64,000 bases of DNA from JANQPX01 sp041398025 (GCA_041398025.1 JAWKVM010000006.1:24678-88677); one strand, 5' to 3'. Counted from the stretch's first letter, positions 9,406 through 18,479 are shown. The notes: generated by a model not told the origin, from the letters alone. Translations and numbers: made by a program.

Positions 9406-9409
9406 TCCC

Positions 9410-10723
9410 ATGGACTGGGCAGCGGCGGCCGCCTTGCTCCTGGGGTCGGTGATCGCGCTCATGGCGCTCGGCATGCCGGTCGCCCTGGCGTTCCTTGCGA
9501 GCAATGTTGTCGGCGTCTACATCTTCATGGGCGGGCTTCCGGGAATCGGCCAGCTGGTCGCCAACGCCACCGCCAGCGTGACCTCCTTCATCCTCGTCCC
9601 GGTGCCGCTTTTCGTGCTTATGGGCTCGCTTTTTTTTCATAGCGGTCTTGCGCGACGGGTGTTCGACGCGCTCGATCTCTGCATCGGTAATCTCCAGGGA
9701 AGGCTCGCCTATCTGACCGTTCTGAATGGCACGATCTTCGCAGCGCTCTCCGGCTCGAGCATGGCGAACACGGCCATGCTCGGCAGCCTCATGGTCCCGG
9801 AGATGCGCGCGCGCGGCTACAAAACCAGCCTTGCGGTCGGCCCGATCCTCGGCTGCGGCGGCCTCGCCATCCTGATCCCGCCATCGACGCTGGCCGTGCT
9901 GCTGGCGAGCCTCGGCCGGATCGACGTCGGCGCTCTGCTCATTGCCGGTATTCTGCCCGGCCTGCTCCTCGCCGTCCTCTACGCCGTCCTGATCCGGCTG
10001 CATCTTCGCCTGGACCCGAAGGCAGCGCCTGCCTACAGCATCGCCAAGGTCAGCGCCGGCCGGAAGCTGAACGCGATCGCCGTCAACATCCTACCGATGG
10101 GGCTGGTGGTCTTCGCCGTAGTCGGTCTGATCATCCTCGGCATCGCGACACCGAGCGAGGCGGCCGCGTTCGGCGTGCTTGCCGTTCTCATCCTCGCTCT
10201 GGTCTTCAAGAGCCTCACGATCCATTCCCTGCGCCAGGCCGCGATGGACGGCGTGCGCATCACCGGCATGACCTTTCTGATCCTGATCGGCTCCTCGACT
10301 TTCTCGCAGATCCTGGCGTTTTCCGGCGCGACCTCGGGCTTCATCGCGCTCGCGACCGGCCTCGACCTCACGCCGCTCGCCATGCTGCTCTGCATGCTCG
10401 CCGTTCTGCTGGTGCTCGGCATGGTTATGGACCAGCTCTCCATGATGCTGCTGACCCTGCCGATCTTCATCCCCGTCGCAGCAAGCCTCGGTTTCGATCT
10501 GATCTGGTTCGCCGTGATCATCCTCTTGGCGCTCGAGATCAGCCTGATCACGCCGCCCTTCGGGCTGCTTCTTTTCGTGATGCTGGGCGCAGCACCAGAA
10601 GATGTCTCGTTTGGCGAGGTCGTGCTGGCGGGGCTTCCCTATATCGGAAGCGCCATGATCGTTACGCTGCTGGTGGTCATCTGGCCCGAGCTGGCCCTTT
10701 TTCTTCCCGGCCTGATGCGCTGA
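9410..10723 (+). CDS. dctM: TRAP transporter large permease (DctM family)
   Basis: A 437-residue polytopic protein with about 12 hydrophobic segments. Conserved DctM stretches include SGSSMANTAMLGSLMVPEM (about residues 115-133), CGGLAILIPPSTLAVLLA and LITPPFGLLLFVMLG. It forms the ion-coupled transport channel with DctQ. It ends the TRAP operon; 131 bp then separate it from the ABC transporter block. Confidence 0.92.
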   Translation: MDWAAAAALLLGSVIALMALGMPVALAFLASNVVGVYIFMGGLPGIGQLVANATASVTSFILVPVPLFVLMGSLFFHSGLARRVFDALDLCIGNLQGRLAYLTVLNGTIFAALSGSSMANTAMLGSLMVPEMRARGYKTSLAVGPILGCGGLAILIPPSTLAVLLASLGRIDVGALLIAGILPGLLLAVLYAVLIRLHLRLDPKAAPAYSIAKVSAGRKLNAIAVNILPMGLVVFAVVGLIILGIATPSEAAAFGVLAVLILALVFKSLTIHSLRQAAMDGVRITGMTFLILIGSSTFSQILAFSGATSGFIALATGLDLTPLAMLLCMLAVLLVLGMVMDQLSMMLLTLPIFIPVAASLGFDLIWFAVIILLALEISLITPPFGLLLFVMLGAAPEDVSFGEVVLAGLPYIGSAMIVTLLVVIWPELALFLPGLMR

Positions 10724-10801
10724 AGGGCGAGCAGGCGTCTGGGAGTGTGCTGTTTCGTCCCCGGCGCGAAATTGACCGTAAATCCGAATGGCGCCAGTAT
10801 T

Positions 10802-10819
10802 TTGTCACATGAAAGTCAA
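10802..10819 (+). promoter_or_regulatory. PHO-box-like direct repeat upstream of ABC/phosphonate-ester operon
   Basis: TTGTCAC-ATGA-AAGTCAA gives two 7-bp half-sites on an 11-bp period, the geometry of PhoB boxes, 35 bp before the binding-protein ATG. The half-sites match CTGTCAT at only 5 and 4 of 7 positions, so this is suggestive only, though phosphate control would fit the operon's content. Confidence 0.25.
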
Positions 10820-10854
10820 AGGTTCTGAACCTGGAACGTCCGAAGGGAAAAAGC

Positions 10855-11916
10855 ATGCGTCTTCAATCGGGCTATGTTGCAGCCACCGCCATCGGAACGG
10901 CGCTCCTGGCAACGCTGTCACCGAGCTGGGCCGCCGAGGAGCTGAATGCGCTGGTCTGGTGCGACCATGCCGATCCCGACCTGCTGGCTCCCTTCGAGGA
11001 AGCCAATGACGTGCGCGTCAACGTCAAGGAATTCGAGGGCACGGGTGCCGGCCTCGCTATCGTCGAGCAGTCCCAGCCGGGCGACTGGGACGTGATGGTG
11101 ATCGACTCGGTCGACGTGCCGCGCGTCGCCGACAGCGGCCTCTTCGCCGAGCTGCCGGAAGATCAATTGCCGTTCGGCGATCTCTTCCCCGAAGTGGTGC
11201 TCGACAGCTTCACCAAGCAGGACGGCAAGCGCTACGCGATCACGGAAAAATTCGGCTACAACTCGATCAGCTACAACAAGGACGCTGTCGATCCCGCTGC
11301 CATGACCTCGCTCCAGAACCTGCTGGGCGGGGAATATCAAGGCAAGATCGCGATCTACGACTACTATCTCCCGGTCATGGGCATGGCCGCACTCGCCCTC
11401 GGCAAGACCACCGCCGACCTCACCGCCGACGATCTCCCGGCGATCCGCGACCTGCTCGTGCAGCTCAAATCCAATGCCGCCCTGGTCGCCGATGTGGTCG
11501 GCAGCCAGACCGCGATTGCCACCGGCGAGGTCGATGTCCTGGTCGGCGGCGGCGAGTGGGTGACCGCCGGACTCGCCGAGGAAAACCCGGCGCTCGAATT
11601 CGCCATTCCCGATGAGGGCGGCATCCTCTGGTCCCAAGCACTCGCCATCTTCGCCGACAGCGAGCGTCAGGACCTTGCGCTCAAATTCGTGCAATATGTC
11701 ATGAGCCCGGAGGGCCAGGCGCGCCTCGCCACATCCTCCTGCTATTGGGGCATGCCCGCCAACACCCAGGCCGCGCTTTCTGACGAACAGAAGAAAATCC
11801 TCCGCTTTGACGAGCAGTCGGATTTCCTCGCCAAATCCCAGCTCTACCCCGCGCCGGACGCCGCTCTCGACAAGGCGATGCAGGACGTCTGGACCGACAT
11901 GCTCCAATCCCAATAG
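10855..11916 (+). CDS. ABC transporter substrate-binding protein, spermidine/putrescine (PotD) type
   Basis: A 353-residue secreted protein. Signal peptide runs to about residue 27 (SPSWA cleaved before AEELN). Mature regions LVWCDHADPDLLAPFEEAN, DVMVIDSV and the C-terminal KFVQYVMSPEGQARLA are typical of extracellular solute-binding proteins of the PotD/AfuA cluster. It begins a six-gene co-directional run (binding protein, two permeases, ATPase, MBL hydrolase, sulfatase-superfamily enzyme) that ends at phnF. The class also binds phosphonates such as 2-aminoethylphosphonate and other small charged molecules, so the context points to an organophosphorus ligand rather than a polyamine (inference). 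Confidence 0.85.
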   Translation: MRLQSGYVAATAIGTALLATLSPSWAAEELNALVWCDHADPDLLAPFEEANDVRVNVKEFEGTGAGLAIVEQSQPGDWDVMVIDSVDVPRVADSGLFAELPEDQLPFGDLFPEVVLDSFTKQDGKRYAITEKFGYNSISYNKDAVDPAAMTSLQNLLGGEYQGKIAIYDYYLPVMGMAALALGKTTADLTADDLPAIRDLLVQLKSNAALVADVVGSQTAIATGEVDVLVGGGEWVTAGLAEENPALEFAIPDEGGILWSQALAIFADSERQDLALKFVQYVMSPEGQARLATSSCYWGMPANTQAALSDEQKKILRFDEQSDFLAKSQLYPAPDAALDKAMQDVWTDMLQSQ

Positions 11917-11965
11917 CCGGGGACGCCCGGCAGCGTTGACTTGGGGGCGGTGTCTTGAGTGAGCG

Positions 11966-12826
11966 GTGGTGTCTGTTTTGACCAGGTCTGGGGGAGTGAC
12001 GGCCTGGGTGCTGTTGGCGCCGGCGCTGGGCTTCCTGCTGCTGTTCTTCGTCGCCCCCTTTCTTGCCATGCTGGCGACCAGCTTCTCGCGGCTCGGCGCT
12101 GATGGCATCGAGCCGCTCGCCGGGCTGCAGAACTACCGTCAGTTCTTCGAAAACGACTCCTACTGGCTAGCCATGGTCAACTCGCTCGAGGTCACGGTCA
12201 TGGTGGTGGTGATCTCGGTGCTGCTCGCCTATCCCTTCGCCTGGATCCTCGCCGAGCGCGTGCCCGAGCGCTTCCAGCGCCTCTGCCTGATGCTCGCCGT
12301 GCTGCCATTCTGGACCTCCTACGTGGTGCGCTCCTACGCCTGGCTGCTGGTGCTGGCGAAGAAGGGTGCGGTGAACGAAGCGCTGCTCGGCCTGGGCCTG
12401 ATCGCCGACCCCCTGGTGCTCGCCAACACGCGCGCCGCGACCGTCCTCGGCTTCACCCATTTCTTCGTCATGCTGCTGACGCTTACCATCTACGCCAACC
12501 TGAAGCAGCTCTCCCCCAACTACCGAAAGGCCGCGGTCGACCTCGGCGCCTCGGGCTTCCAGACCTTCCGCCACGTCATCCTGCCGCTGACGCTGCCCGG
12601 CATCATGGTCGGCGCCTTTCTCACCTTCGTCCTTTGCATCGGCGACTACATCACGCCGCAGATCCTCGGCGGTAACAACGAGCTCCTGATGCCGCAGCTG
12701 ATCATGCTGCAGATCGGCCGGCGCGGCGACTTCCCGCTCGCCTCCGCTCTCTCCCTGATCCTGATGGTGGTGATCTCGCTCGCCTATCTCGCCACCGCGC
12801 GCTGGCTCAAACTGGAACGCGCCTGA
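11966..12826 (+). CDS. ABC transporter permease, PotB-like
   Basis: A 286-residue inner-membrane protein with six predicted helices and the permease EAA-loop region around YRKAAVDLGASGFQTFRHVILPLTLPGI (about residues 189-216), which contacts the ATPase. The GTG start at 11966 gives a short N-terminus before the first helix; a TTG four codons on is an alternative. Its stop overlaps the next gene's start by 1 bp (TGATG), so the two permeases are translationally coupled. Confidence 0.88.
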   Translation: MVSVLTRSGGVTAWVLLAPALGFLLLFFVAPFLAMLATSFSRLGADGIEPLAGLQNYRQFFENDSYWLAMVNSLEVTVMVVVISVLLAYPFAWILAERVPERFQRLCLMLAVLPFWTSYVVRSYAWLLVLAKKGAVNEALLGLGLIADPLVLANTRAATVLGFTHFFVMLLTLTIYANLKQLSPNYRKAAVDLGASGFQTFRHVILPLTLPGIMVGAFLTFVLCIGDYITPQILGGNNELLMPQLIMLQIGRRGDFPLASALSLILMVVISLAYLATARWLKLERA

Positions 12827-13587
12827 TGCGACGCCGCAACGTGCGCAGCGTCGATTTGCTGGCTGGGCTCTACGCCCTTCTGGTCTACGCCTTCATCTTC
12901 CTGCCGGTCGCTGTGCTGGTGCTGTTTTCGTTTCAGTCGAGCCGCTTCCCCGTGCCGCCCTTCACTGGCCCGTCGCTTCGCTGGTACGAGGAGGTGCTGA
13001 CCGACAGGCGGCTGACCGAAGCGCTCGGCAATTCGATCAGCGTGGCGATCCTGTCGTCCGCCGTCGCCGTGCTACTCGGCTTCCTCGCCGCCTACGCGCT
13101 CGCCCGCTATCGCGTGATCGGCTCGCCCTTGTGGCGCGGCCTGCTGACGGCGCCGCTTTCCGTCAGCTACCTGATCATCGGCATGCCGAAGCCGCTGCTC
13201 GCTGCCGGCATCGGCCATGTGGTGATCAACATGCCGCTGTGCTTCGCCATCATCTACAGTCAGATGGGCGAGCATCAGGCCAATATCGAACGCGCCGCGC
13301 GCGACCTCGGTGCCCGCGAATGGCAGGTGCTGACGCTGATCACCGCCCCTATGCTCTGGCCTGCCCTGTTCGCGAGCTTCTTCCTCGCCGTCACCTTCTC
13401 CTGGGACGAATTCGTGATCGCCTTCCTGCTCACCCGTTTCGACACCACGCTGCCGGTCGAGATCTGGGCGCTCCTGCGCTCCGGCCTCAACCCCAAGACC
13501 AACGCCGTCGGCAGCCTGGTGTTCCTGGTGTCGATCGTCCTGGTGATCCTGGTCGAGCTTGCCGTGCTGCGCCGGGTCAGGCGATGA
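12826..13587 (+). CDS. ABC transporter permease, PotC-like
   Basis: A 253-residue inner-membrane permease with about six helices; the EAA loop is IERAARDLGAREWQVLTLITAP. It is the second channel subunit of the importer. Its stop overlaps the ATPase start by 4 bp (ATGA). Confidence 0.88.
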   Translation: MRRRNVRSVDLLAGLYALLVYAFIFLPVAVLVLFSFQSSRFPVPPFTGPSLRWYEEVLTDRRLTEALGNSISVAILSSAVAVLLGFLAAYALARYRVIGSPLWRGLLTAPLSVSYLIIGMPKPLLAAGIGHVVINMPLCFAIIYSQMGEHQANIERAARDLGAREWQVLTLITAPMLWPALFASFFLAVTFSWDEFVIAFLLTRFDTTLPVEIWALLRSGLNPKTNAVGSLVFLVSIVLVILVELAVLRRVRR

Positions 13588-14645
13588 GCGCGCTGATCAC
13601 CGTCGATCACGTCTCCCACGCCTTTGGGACCAACCGGGTCCTGGACGGTATCGATCTCGCGATCGAGGCGGGTTCCTATACCGTCCTCCTCGGCCCCTCG
13701 GGTTCCGGCAAGACCACGCTGCTCTCCGTCCTCGGTGGATTTTTGATGCCGGACCAGGGCCGCGTGCTGCTCGCAGGCGAGGACATCACATCGATGCCGC
13801 CGGCGAGACGCCCGACCGCCACAGTCTTCCAGGACTATGCCCTGTTCCCGCACATGACCATCGCCGCCAATGTCGGCTTCGGCCTGCGCATGCGCGGGAT
13901 GAAAGCCTCGGAGCGCCGCGAGAAGGTTCAAGCCGCGCTTGCCTTGGTCGGCCTCGCCGATCTCGGCGCGCGCAAGCCGCACCAGCTCTCCGGCGGCCAG
14001 CGTCAGCGGGTGGCGCTGGCGCGCGCGCTGATCATCGAGCCCAAAGCACTCTTCCTCGACGAACCCCTCGGCGCTCTCGATCTTGCACTCCGCCGCCAGA
14101 TGCAGGACGAGCTGAAGTCGACGCAGCGCCGCGTCGGCGCCGCGGCCTTCGTGCATGTCACCCACGACCAGGAGGAGGCGATGGCGCTCGCCGATCAGGT
14201 GGTGGTGATGAACGCCGGGCGCATCGAGGATGCGGGCCCGCCCGAGCGCGTCTACGCCCGTCCCGCGAGCCGCTTCACCGCCGCCTTCATGGGCGAGAGC
14301 AACGTGATCGAAGGCCGAGCGCTCGACGCCCGCGACGGGCGGGTCCAGGTGGAGACACCGCTCGGCAGGTTCGACGTCGCGGGCAGCGCGGCACCCGCAG
14401 CGCCGGTGGCGCTCGCCATTCGTCCGGAGTCCCTGACCATCGGTGCTGCAGGCGGCGACCGCTTGTCATTGGGCGAGGTGCGCGTCGAGGAGGTGGTTTT
14501 TCAGGGCAGCTTCAAGCGCGTTCGAACACGAACCGTCGACGGCCAGACGCTGCTGCTCAAGACGACGATCGACATCGTGTTTTCGGAGGGTGAAACGATC
14601 AGCTTGCATGCCCGCGAACAGGATCTCATTCTGCTCAGTCGCTAG
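13584..14645 (+). CDS. ABC transporter ATP-binding protein, PotA-like
   Basis: A 353-residue ATPase. Walker A GPSGSGKT is at residues 37-44, signature LSGGQRQRVALARAL and Walker B ALFLDEPLGALD follow, and the switch His lies in VHVTHDQEEAMAL. The C-terminal about 110 residues form the TOBE/regulatory barrel typical of PotA and FbpC ATPases. I place the start at the ATG overlapping the upstream permease stop; the frame stays open further upstream but that part is out-of-frame overlap with the permease gene. Confidence 0.92.
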   Translation: MSALITVDHVSHAFGTNRVLDGIDLAIEAGSYTVLLGPSGSGKTTLLSVLGGFLMPDQGRVLLAGEDITSMPPARRPTATVFQDYALFPHMTIAANVGFGLRMRGMKASERREKVQAALALVGLADLGARKPHQLSGGQRQRVALARALIIEPKALFLDEPLGALDLALRRQMQDELKSTQRRVGAAAFVHVTHDQEEAMALADQVVVMNAGRIEDAGPPERVYARPASRFTAAFMGESNVIEGRALDARDGRVQVETPLGRFDVAGSAAPAAPVALAIRPESLTIGAAGGDRLSLGEVRVEEVVFQGSFKRVRTRTVDGQTLLLKTTIDIVFSEGETISLHAREQDLILLSR

Positions 14646-14658
14646 AGGGAAAAAGACG

Positions 14659-15402
14659 ATGACCGCACCGATCCCTGCCGCCGACTGGTACGAGACGCTG
14701 CGCTTCACCGATGACGTCACGCTGATCCACGAGCCCTGGATCCTGCCCTTCTATCGCTGCAATATCTGGCATGCGCGCGGACGCGACCGGGATCTCTTGT
14801 TCGACAGCGGCCTCGGCCACTTCAGCCTGCGTGCGCATGTTCCTTTGGTCACGGAAAAACCGCTGATCGCGGTCGCCAGCCACACCCATTTCGACCACAT
14901 TGGATGCCACCACGAATTCCCTGACCGCGCGGTCCACAGCGCCGAGGCTGAGATCATCGCCGATCCGAGGAATGAACTGACCCTCGCGGATAAATACGCG
15001 ACGGACGAAATGTTTCTCCGTCCTCCCGCGGGCTGGGACGCTGCCGGCTACTGCATCAAGCCTGCGCCGGCTCGGTGCCTCGACCATGGCGACATCGTTG
15101 ATCTCGGCGATCGGGCGTTCGAGGTCGTGCACACGCCGGGGCACTCACCGGGCGGCCTCGGCCTGTTCGAGCGAAAGACCGGGATCTTCCTGTCAGGCGA
15201 TATCGTCTATGACGGGCCGCTGATCGATGATGCCTACCACTCCGATGTCGAAGTCTACGCCGACACCCTCGAACGACTTCGAGCACTGCCGGTGACGCTG
15301 ATCCACGGCGGACACTTCCCGAGCTTCGGTCCCGTCCGCTACCGTCAACTTATCGACGAGTATCTCGAAGGTCGGCGAAAGCCGGGCTGTCATCTCGGAT
15401 GA
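14659..15402 (+). CDS. MBL-fold metallo-hydrolase
   Basis: A 247-residue protein with the metallo-beta-lactamase motif SHTHFDHIGCHHEF (HxHxDH) near residue 75, a third metal His in VHTPGHSPGGLG, a bridging Asp in FLSGDIVYDGPL and a last His in LIHGGHFPS. It follows the ABC ATPase by 13 bp after AGGGAAAAAG. The family covers thioesterases, phosphodiesterases and other hydrolases. Location between an organophosphorus-type transporter and a phosphonate-ester hydrolase makes a phosphoester substrate attractive, but it is not a recognisable PhnP. Two His-bearing metal sites look intact. Confidence 0.83.
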   Translation: MTAPIPAADWYETLRFTDDVTLIHEPWILPFYRCNIWHARGRDRDLLFDSGLGHFSLRAHVPLVTEKPLIAVASHTHFDHIGCHHEFPDRAVHSAEAEIIADPRNELTLADKYATDEMFLRPPAGWDAAGYCIKPAPARCLDHGDIVDLGDRAFEVVHTPGHSPGGLGLFERKTGIFLSGDIVYDGPLIDDAYHSDVEVYADTLERLRALPVTLIHGGHFPSFGPVRYRQLIDEYLEGRRKPGCHLG

Positions 15403-15489
15403 TCGTTGCGGACGAGCTGCGAAGACAAGGGGGCCGACGCCGGGCTTCTTTCGGTGGGCGGAGATTGCGAGCTTGATGAGCGAAAAAAC

Positions 15490-17136
15490 ATGAGCAGGCG
15501 CGTCAGGAACATTCTCTTCATCATGTTCGATCAGCTCCGCTTCGACTATCTGAGCTGTGCCGGTCATCCAAGTCTCGAGACCCCGAACATCGATGCGCTC
15601 GCGGCCCGCGGCGTTCGCTTTTCCAATGCCTACGTACAGTCTCCCGTCTGCGGCGCGTCGCGCATGTCCTTCTATACCGGGCGCTATGTGCACTCGCACG
15701 GTGCTGCCTGGAACGGGTTTCCGCTCAAGGTCGGCGAGATGACGCTTGGGGATCACCTTCGGCCGCTCGGCATGGACTGCTGGCTGGTCGGCAAGACCCA
15801 CATGCGCGCGGATGTCGCCGGCATGAAGCGCCTCGGGCTCAGCCCGGACAGCGTCATCGGCGCCCGGCTTGCCGAATGCGGCTTCGACATATTCGAGCGT
15901 GACGACGGCATGCGGCCCGAAGGCCCGGACGGGTTCTACGACGAGCACGGCGCCGAAGCCTATAATGCCTATCTGCGCGCGAAGGGTTACAACTCCGAAA
16001 ACCCCTGGCACGACTTTGCGAATGCCGGCGTCGACGAGGACGGCGAGATCGCGTCGGGCTGGTTCATGACGAACGCGGACAAGCCGGCGAACATCGCGGA
16101 AGAGGACTCCGAGACGCCCTACATGACCCGGCGCGGCATGGCGTTCATGGAGCAGGCCGGCGACAAACCCTGGCTTTGCCATCTGTCCTACATCAAGCCG
16201 CACTGGCCCTATATCGTGCCGGCGCCCTATCACGCCATGTACGGCCACAATCAGGTGCTGCCGCCGGTCCGGCATGAGAAGGAAAGGGAAAACCCGCACC
16301 CTGTCTTCGAGGCCTTCATGAACAATCAGATCGGCCGCGCCTTTTCGCGGGACGAGGTGCGCGCGAAGGTGGTGCCCGCCTATATGGGGCTGGTCAAGCA
16401 ATGCGACGATCAGATGGGCGTGCTGTTTCGCTGGATGCACGAGACCGGGCGGATGGAGGACACGCTGATCGTGGTCACCTCCGATCACGGCGACTATCTC
16501 GGCGATCACTGGCTAGGTGAAAAGGACCTGTTCCATGCCCCGTCGGTGAAGGTGCCGCTGATCATCTACGATCCTTCCGAGAAAGCGGACACCACCCGCG
16601 GCACGGTCTCCGACGCGCTGGTCGAGAGCATCGATCTCGCCGCCACCTTCATCGAGGTCGCCGGCGGCGACGTGCCTGATCACATTGTCGAGGGGCGATC
16701 CCTGTTGCCACTGCTGCACGGGCAAGAGCCCGCCGGTTGGCGGGACTTCGTCATTTCCGAGTACAACTATTCGGTCACACCCATGGCTGCCAGACTGGGC
16801 CTGGAGCCAAAACAGGCCGTCCTTTTCATGGTCGCCGATCACCGGTGGAAGCTCATCCACGCGGAGGGGTTCCGTCCGATGCTGTTCGATCTGCAGAACG
16901 ATCCGAACGAGTTCGAGGATCGGGGCGGGGATCCTGCTTTCGACGACGTCCGCGCCATGATGTATGACCGTCTGTTCACATGGTCCCGCCGCCACGCCCA
17001 GCGCACCACGCGCTCGGATGCTGAGCTTCGGGCCATGCGCGGCAAGTCGAGAAGGCGAGGCATCCTTCTCGGTGTCTATGAGGGCAGCGACGTGCCTGAC
17101 GAACTGACAGCGAAATATCGTGGGAAGCTGCCATAG
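15490..17136 (+). CDS. Sulfatase-superfamily phosphonate monoester hydrolase/phosphodiesterase (PehA-like)
   Basis: A 548-residue alkaline-phosphatase-superfamily enzyme. The nucleophile motif CGASR begins at Cys54, which would be converted to formylglycine; the N-terminal metal Asp is in MFDQLRFDY and the second metal site in TSDHGDYLGDHWLGEKDLFH. Overall spacing (YIKPHWPYIVPAPYHAMY; LFDLQNDPNEFEDRG) follows rhizobial phosphonate monoester hydrolases more closely than arylsulfatases. I chose ATG 15490 because the conserved Arg-Asn-Ile-Leu strand starts five residues later; an upstream in-frame extension lacks similarity. It probably hydrolyses phosphonate monoesters or phosphodiesters, feeding the C-P lyase next door. 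It converges on phnF with 17 bp between stops. Confidence 0.82.
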   Translation: MSRRVRNILFIMFDQLRFDYLSCAGHPSLETPNIDALAARGVRFSNAYVQSPVCGASRMSFYTGRYVHSHGAAWNGFPLKVGEMTLGDHLRPLGMDCWLVGKTHMRADVAGMKRLGLSPDSVIGARLAECGFDIFERDDGMRPEGPDGFYDEHGAEAYNAYLRAKGYNSENPWHDFANAGVDEDGEIASGWFMTNADKPANIAEEDSETPYMTRRGMAFMEQAGDKPWLCHLSYIKPHWPYIVPAPYHAMYGHNQVLPPVRHEKERENPHPVFEAFMNNQIGRAFSRDEVRAKVVPAYMGLVKQCDDQMGVLFRWMHETGRMEDTLIVVTSDHGDYLGDHWLGEKDLFHAPSVKVPLIIYDPSEKADTTRGTVSDALVESIDLAATFIEVAGGDVPDHIVEGRSLLPLLHGQEPAGWRDFVISEYNYSVTPMAARLGLEPKQAVLFMVADHRWKLIHAEGFRPMLFDLQNDPNEFEDRGGDPAFDDVRAMMYDRLFTWSRRHAQRTTRSDAELRAMRGKSRRRGILLGVYEGSDVPDELTAKYRGKLP

Positions 17137-17153
17137 CGGCGCGGCGTCGGGGC

Positions 17154-17915
17154 TCAGTTCTGCCGCTCGGCGCCGACCGTGATCTGCACGCGCGTACCGG
17201 CAAAGCAGGTGATCCCGAGCCGAATCGGACGGCCGTCGGGATCGACGTCGACTGCCTCGGTAACCAGCACCGGCTGACTTGCCGGTTGTTTCAGATGGCG
17301 TGCTTCGTCTTGTGTTGGCATGCGTGTGAGAATGCGGGTATCGCGCCTGTGATAGTCGGCAAGGTCGTAGGTCGCGAGCGTCTTCGAGATCGAGCCTTTG
17401 TCCTGCAGCAGTTCTGCTAGACCGGGAAAGCGCGCATGCGGGAAGATGCTCATCGAGAGGCTCATGGGCACGCCGTCGGCTAGGCCGACCGCTCGGCTGA
17501 CGACGATCTTCGCCCCGCGTCGCACGTTCAGGCCCGATGCTATGCGGGAGTCGGCACGCAGTTCGTCGACCTCGATGATCCTGTGCTCCGGTTCCCGGCC
17601 TTGCTCCAGAAGATTGGCGCTGAAGCTGGTGCGATAGCGAAGCGGGTAGTCGATGACCACGTCTTCAACGAAGGCGCCACGGCCCTGCTCGACACGCACC
17701 AGACCCTGCTCAGCGAGCGCGCCGATGGCGCGGCGCACGGTGTGCCGGTTCACCCTGAACCGCTCGGCAAGAACGGACTCGGTCGGCAGGCGATCATTGG
17801 CTCCCAGACGCCCGGCGGTGATGTCGTCTTCGAGGTGGCTGGCAAGCTGTCGCCAGATGGCGACGCCGGCACCGCGCTCGACGCGGAGATCGTCGCTCAA
17901 ACCCGTCGCGGTCAT
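17154..17915 (-). CDS. phnF: Phosphonate metabolism transcriptional regulator PhnF (GntR/HutC subfamily)
   Basis: A 253-residue regulator: N-terminal winged helix (WRQLASHLEDDITAGRLGANDRLPTES to about residue 80) of GntR type, then a UTRA ligand-binding domain of the HutC group. It is divergent from phnG with about 118 bp between starts, the usual place for PhnF, which represses or tunes the phn operon. A palindrome at 17979-17990 in that gap is the likely binding site. The pehA-like operon converges on it from the other side, so both operons may be under its control. Confidence 0.92.
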   Translation of the reverse strand: MTATGLSDDLRVERGAGVAIWRQLASHLEDDITAGRLGANDRLPTESVLAERFRVNRHTVRRAIGALAEQGLVRVEQGRGAFVEDVVIDYPLRYRTSFSANLLEQGREPEHRIIEVDELRADSRIASGLNVRRGAKIVVSRAVGLADGVPMSLSMSIFPHARFPGLAELLQDKGSISKTLATYDLADYHRRDTRILTRMPTQDEARHLKQPASQPVLVTEAVDVDPDGRPIRLGITCFAGTRVQITVGAERQN

Positions 17916-17978
17916 GAAGTCGTCACCTTTTCATGATCTGTTTGATTCCGCTGTCGATTGCAGGACAGTAGCCAAAAT

Positions 17979-17990
17979 TTGTCTAGACAT
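17979..17990. promoter_or_regulatory. Putative PhnF operator
   Basis: TTGTCTAGACAT lies in the phnF-phnG intergenic region, with the core TGTCTAGACA a perfect 10-bp palindrome. HutC-subfamily GntR regulators bind GTxTAxAC-centred palindromes, so this fits PhnF. An AT-rich TATATA follows at once and may be part of a promoter. A second short inverted repeat, CTGTC-N8-GACAG, sits at about 17951-17968. Confidence 0.55.
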
Positions 17991-18033
17991 CTATATAAGA
18001 AAAGCAGCGCTCACTTGCGAGGCGGGAGCGAAC

Positions 18034-18479
18034 GTGGACGACACCAGTTCAAGACAGGCTTGGCTCTCCGTGCTGGCGCGATCGAAGCGTGCGGCGATCG
18101 AGGCGGCGCTCGCTGATCATGCGCTTCCCGAGACCGACATGCTCCGTCCCCCCGAAGTGGGGCTGGTCATGGTGCGCGGGCGGGCGGGCGGCAGCGGTCA
18201 ACGCTTCAATCTCGGCGAAATGCCGGTCACCCGATGCACCGTGCGCAGCGCTACCGGCTATGTCGGGCATGGCTACGTCCAGGGCCGCGACAAAGCTCAC
18301 GCGGAACTCACCGCCAGGCTCGATGCCGCGCTGCAGGACCCCGCACGGCGGGGAGCGTTGACCGAAACGGTGATCGACCCCCTGGCTGCAGCGCTCGATG
18401 CCGGAAAAAAAGCGATCGAGGCGAAAGCGGCCGCGACCAGGGTCGATTTCTTCACCATGGTTCGGGCGAGAGCGAATGA
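18034..18479 (+). CDS. phnG: C-P lyase accessory protein PhnG, with apparent 1-bp deletion near its 3' end
   Basis: A GTG start after GGGAG gives MDDTSSRQAWLSVLARSKRA, matching PhnG, one of the core PhnGHIJ subunits that assemble C-P lyase and help load phosphonate onto ATP. The family normally ends shortly after DFFTMVRGE. Here the frame reads DFFTMVRARAND and stays open across phnH to 19068. Inserting one G in the GGG run at 18464-18466 restores VRGESE followed by TGA at 18477-18479, overlapping the phnH ATG by the usual ATGA. The coordinates given use that restored end. The slip may be a sequencing error or a real mutation; it affects only the last residues. Confidence 0.85.
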
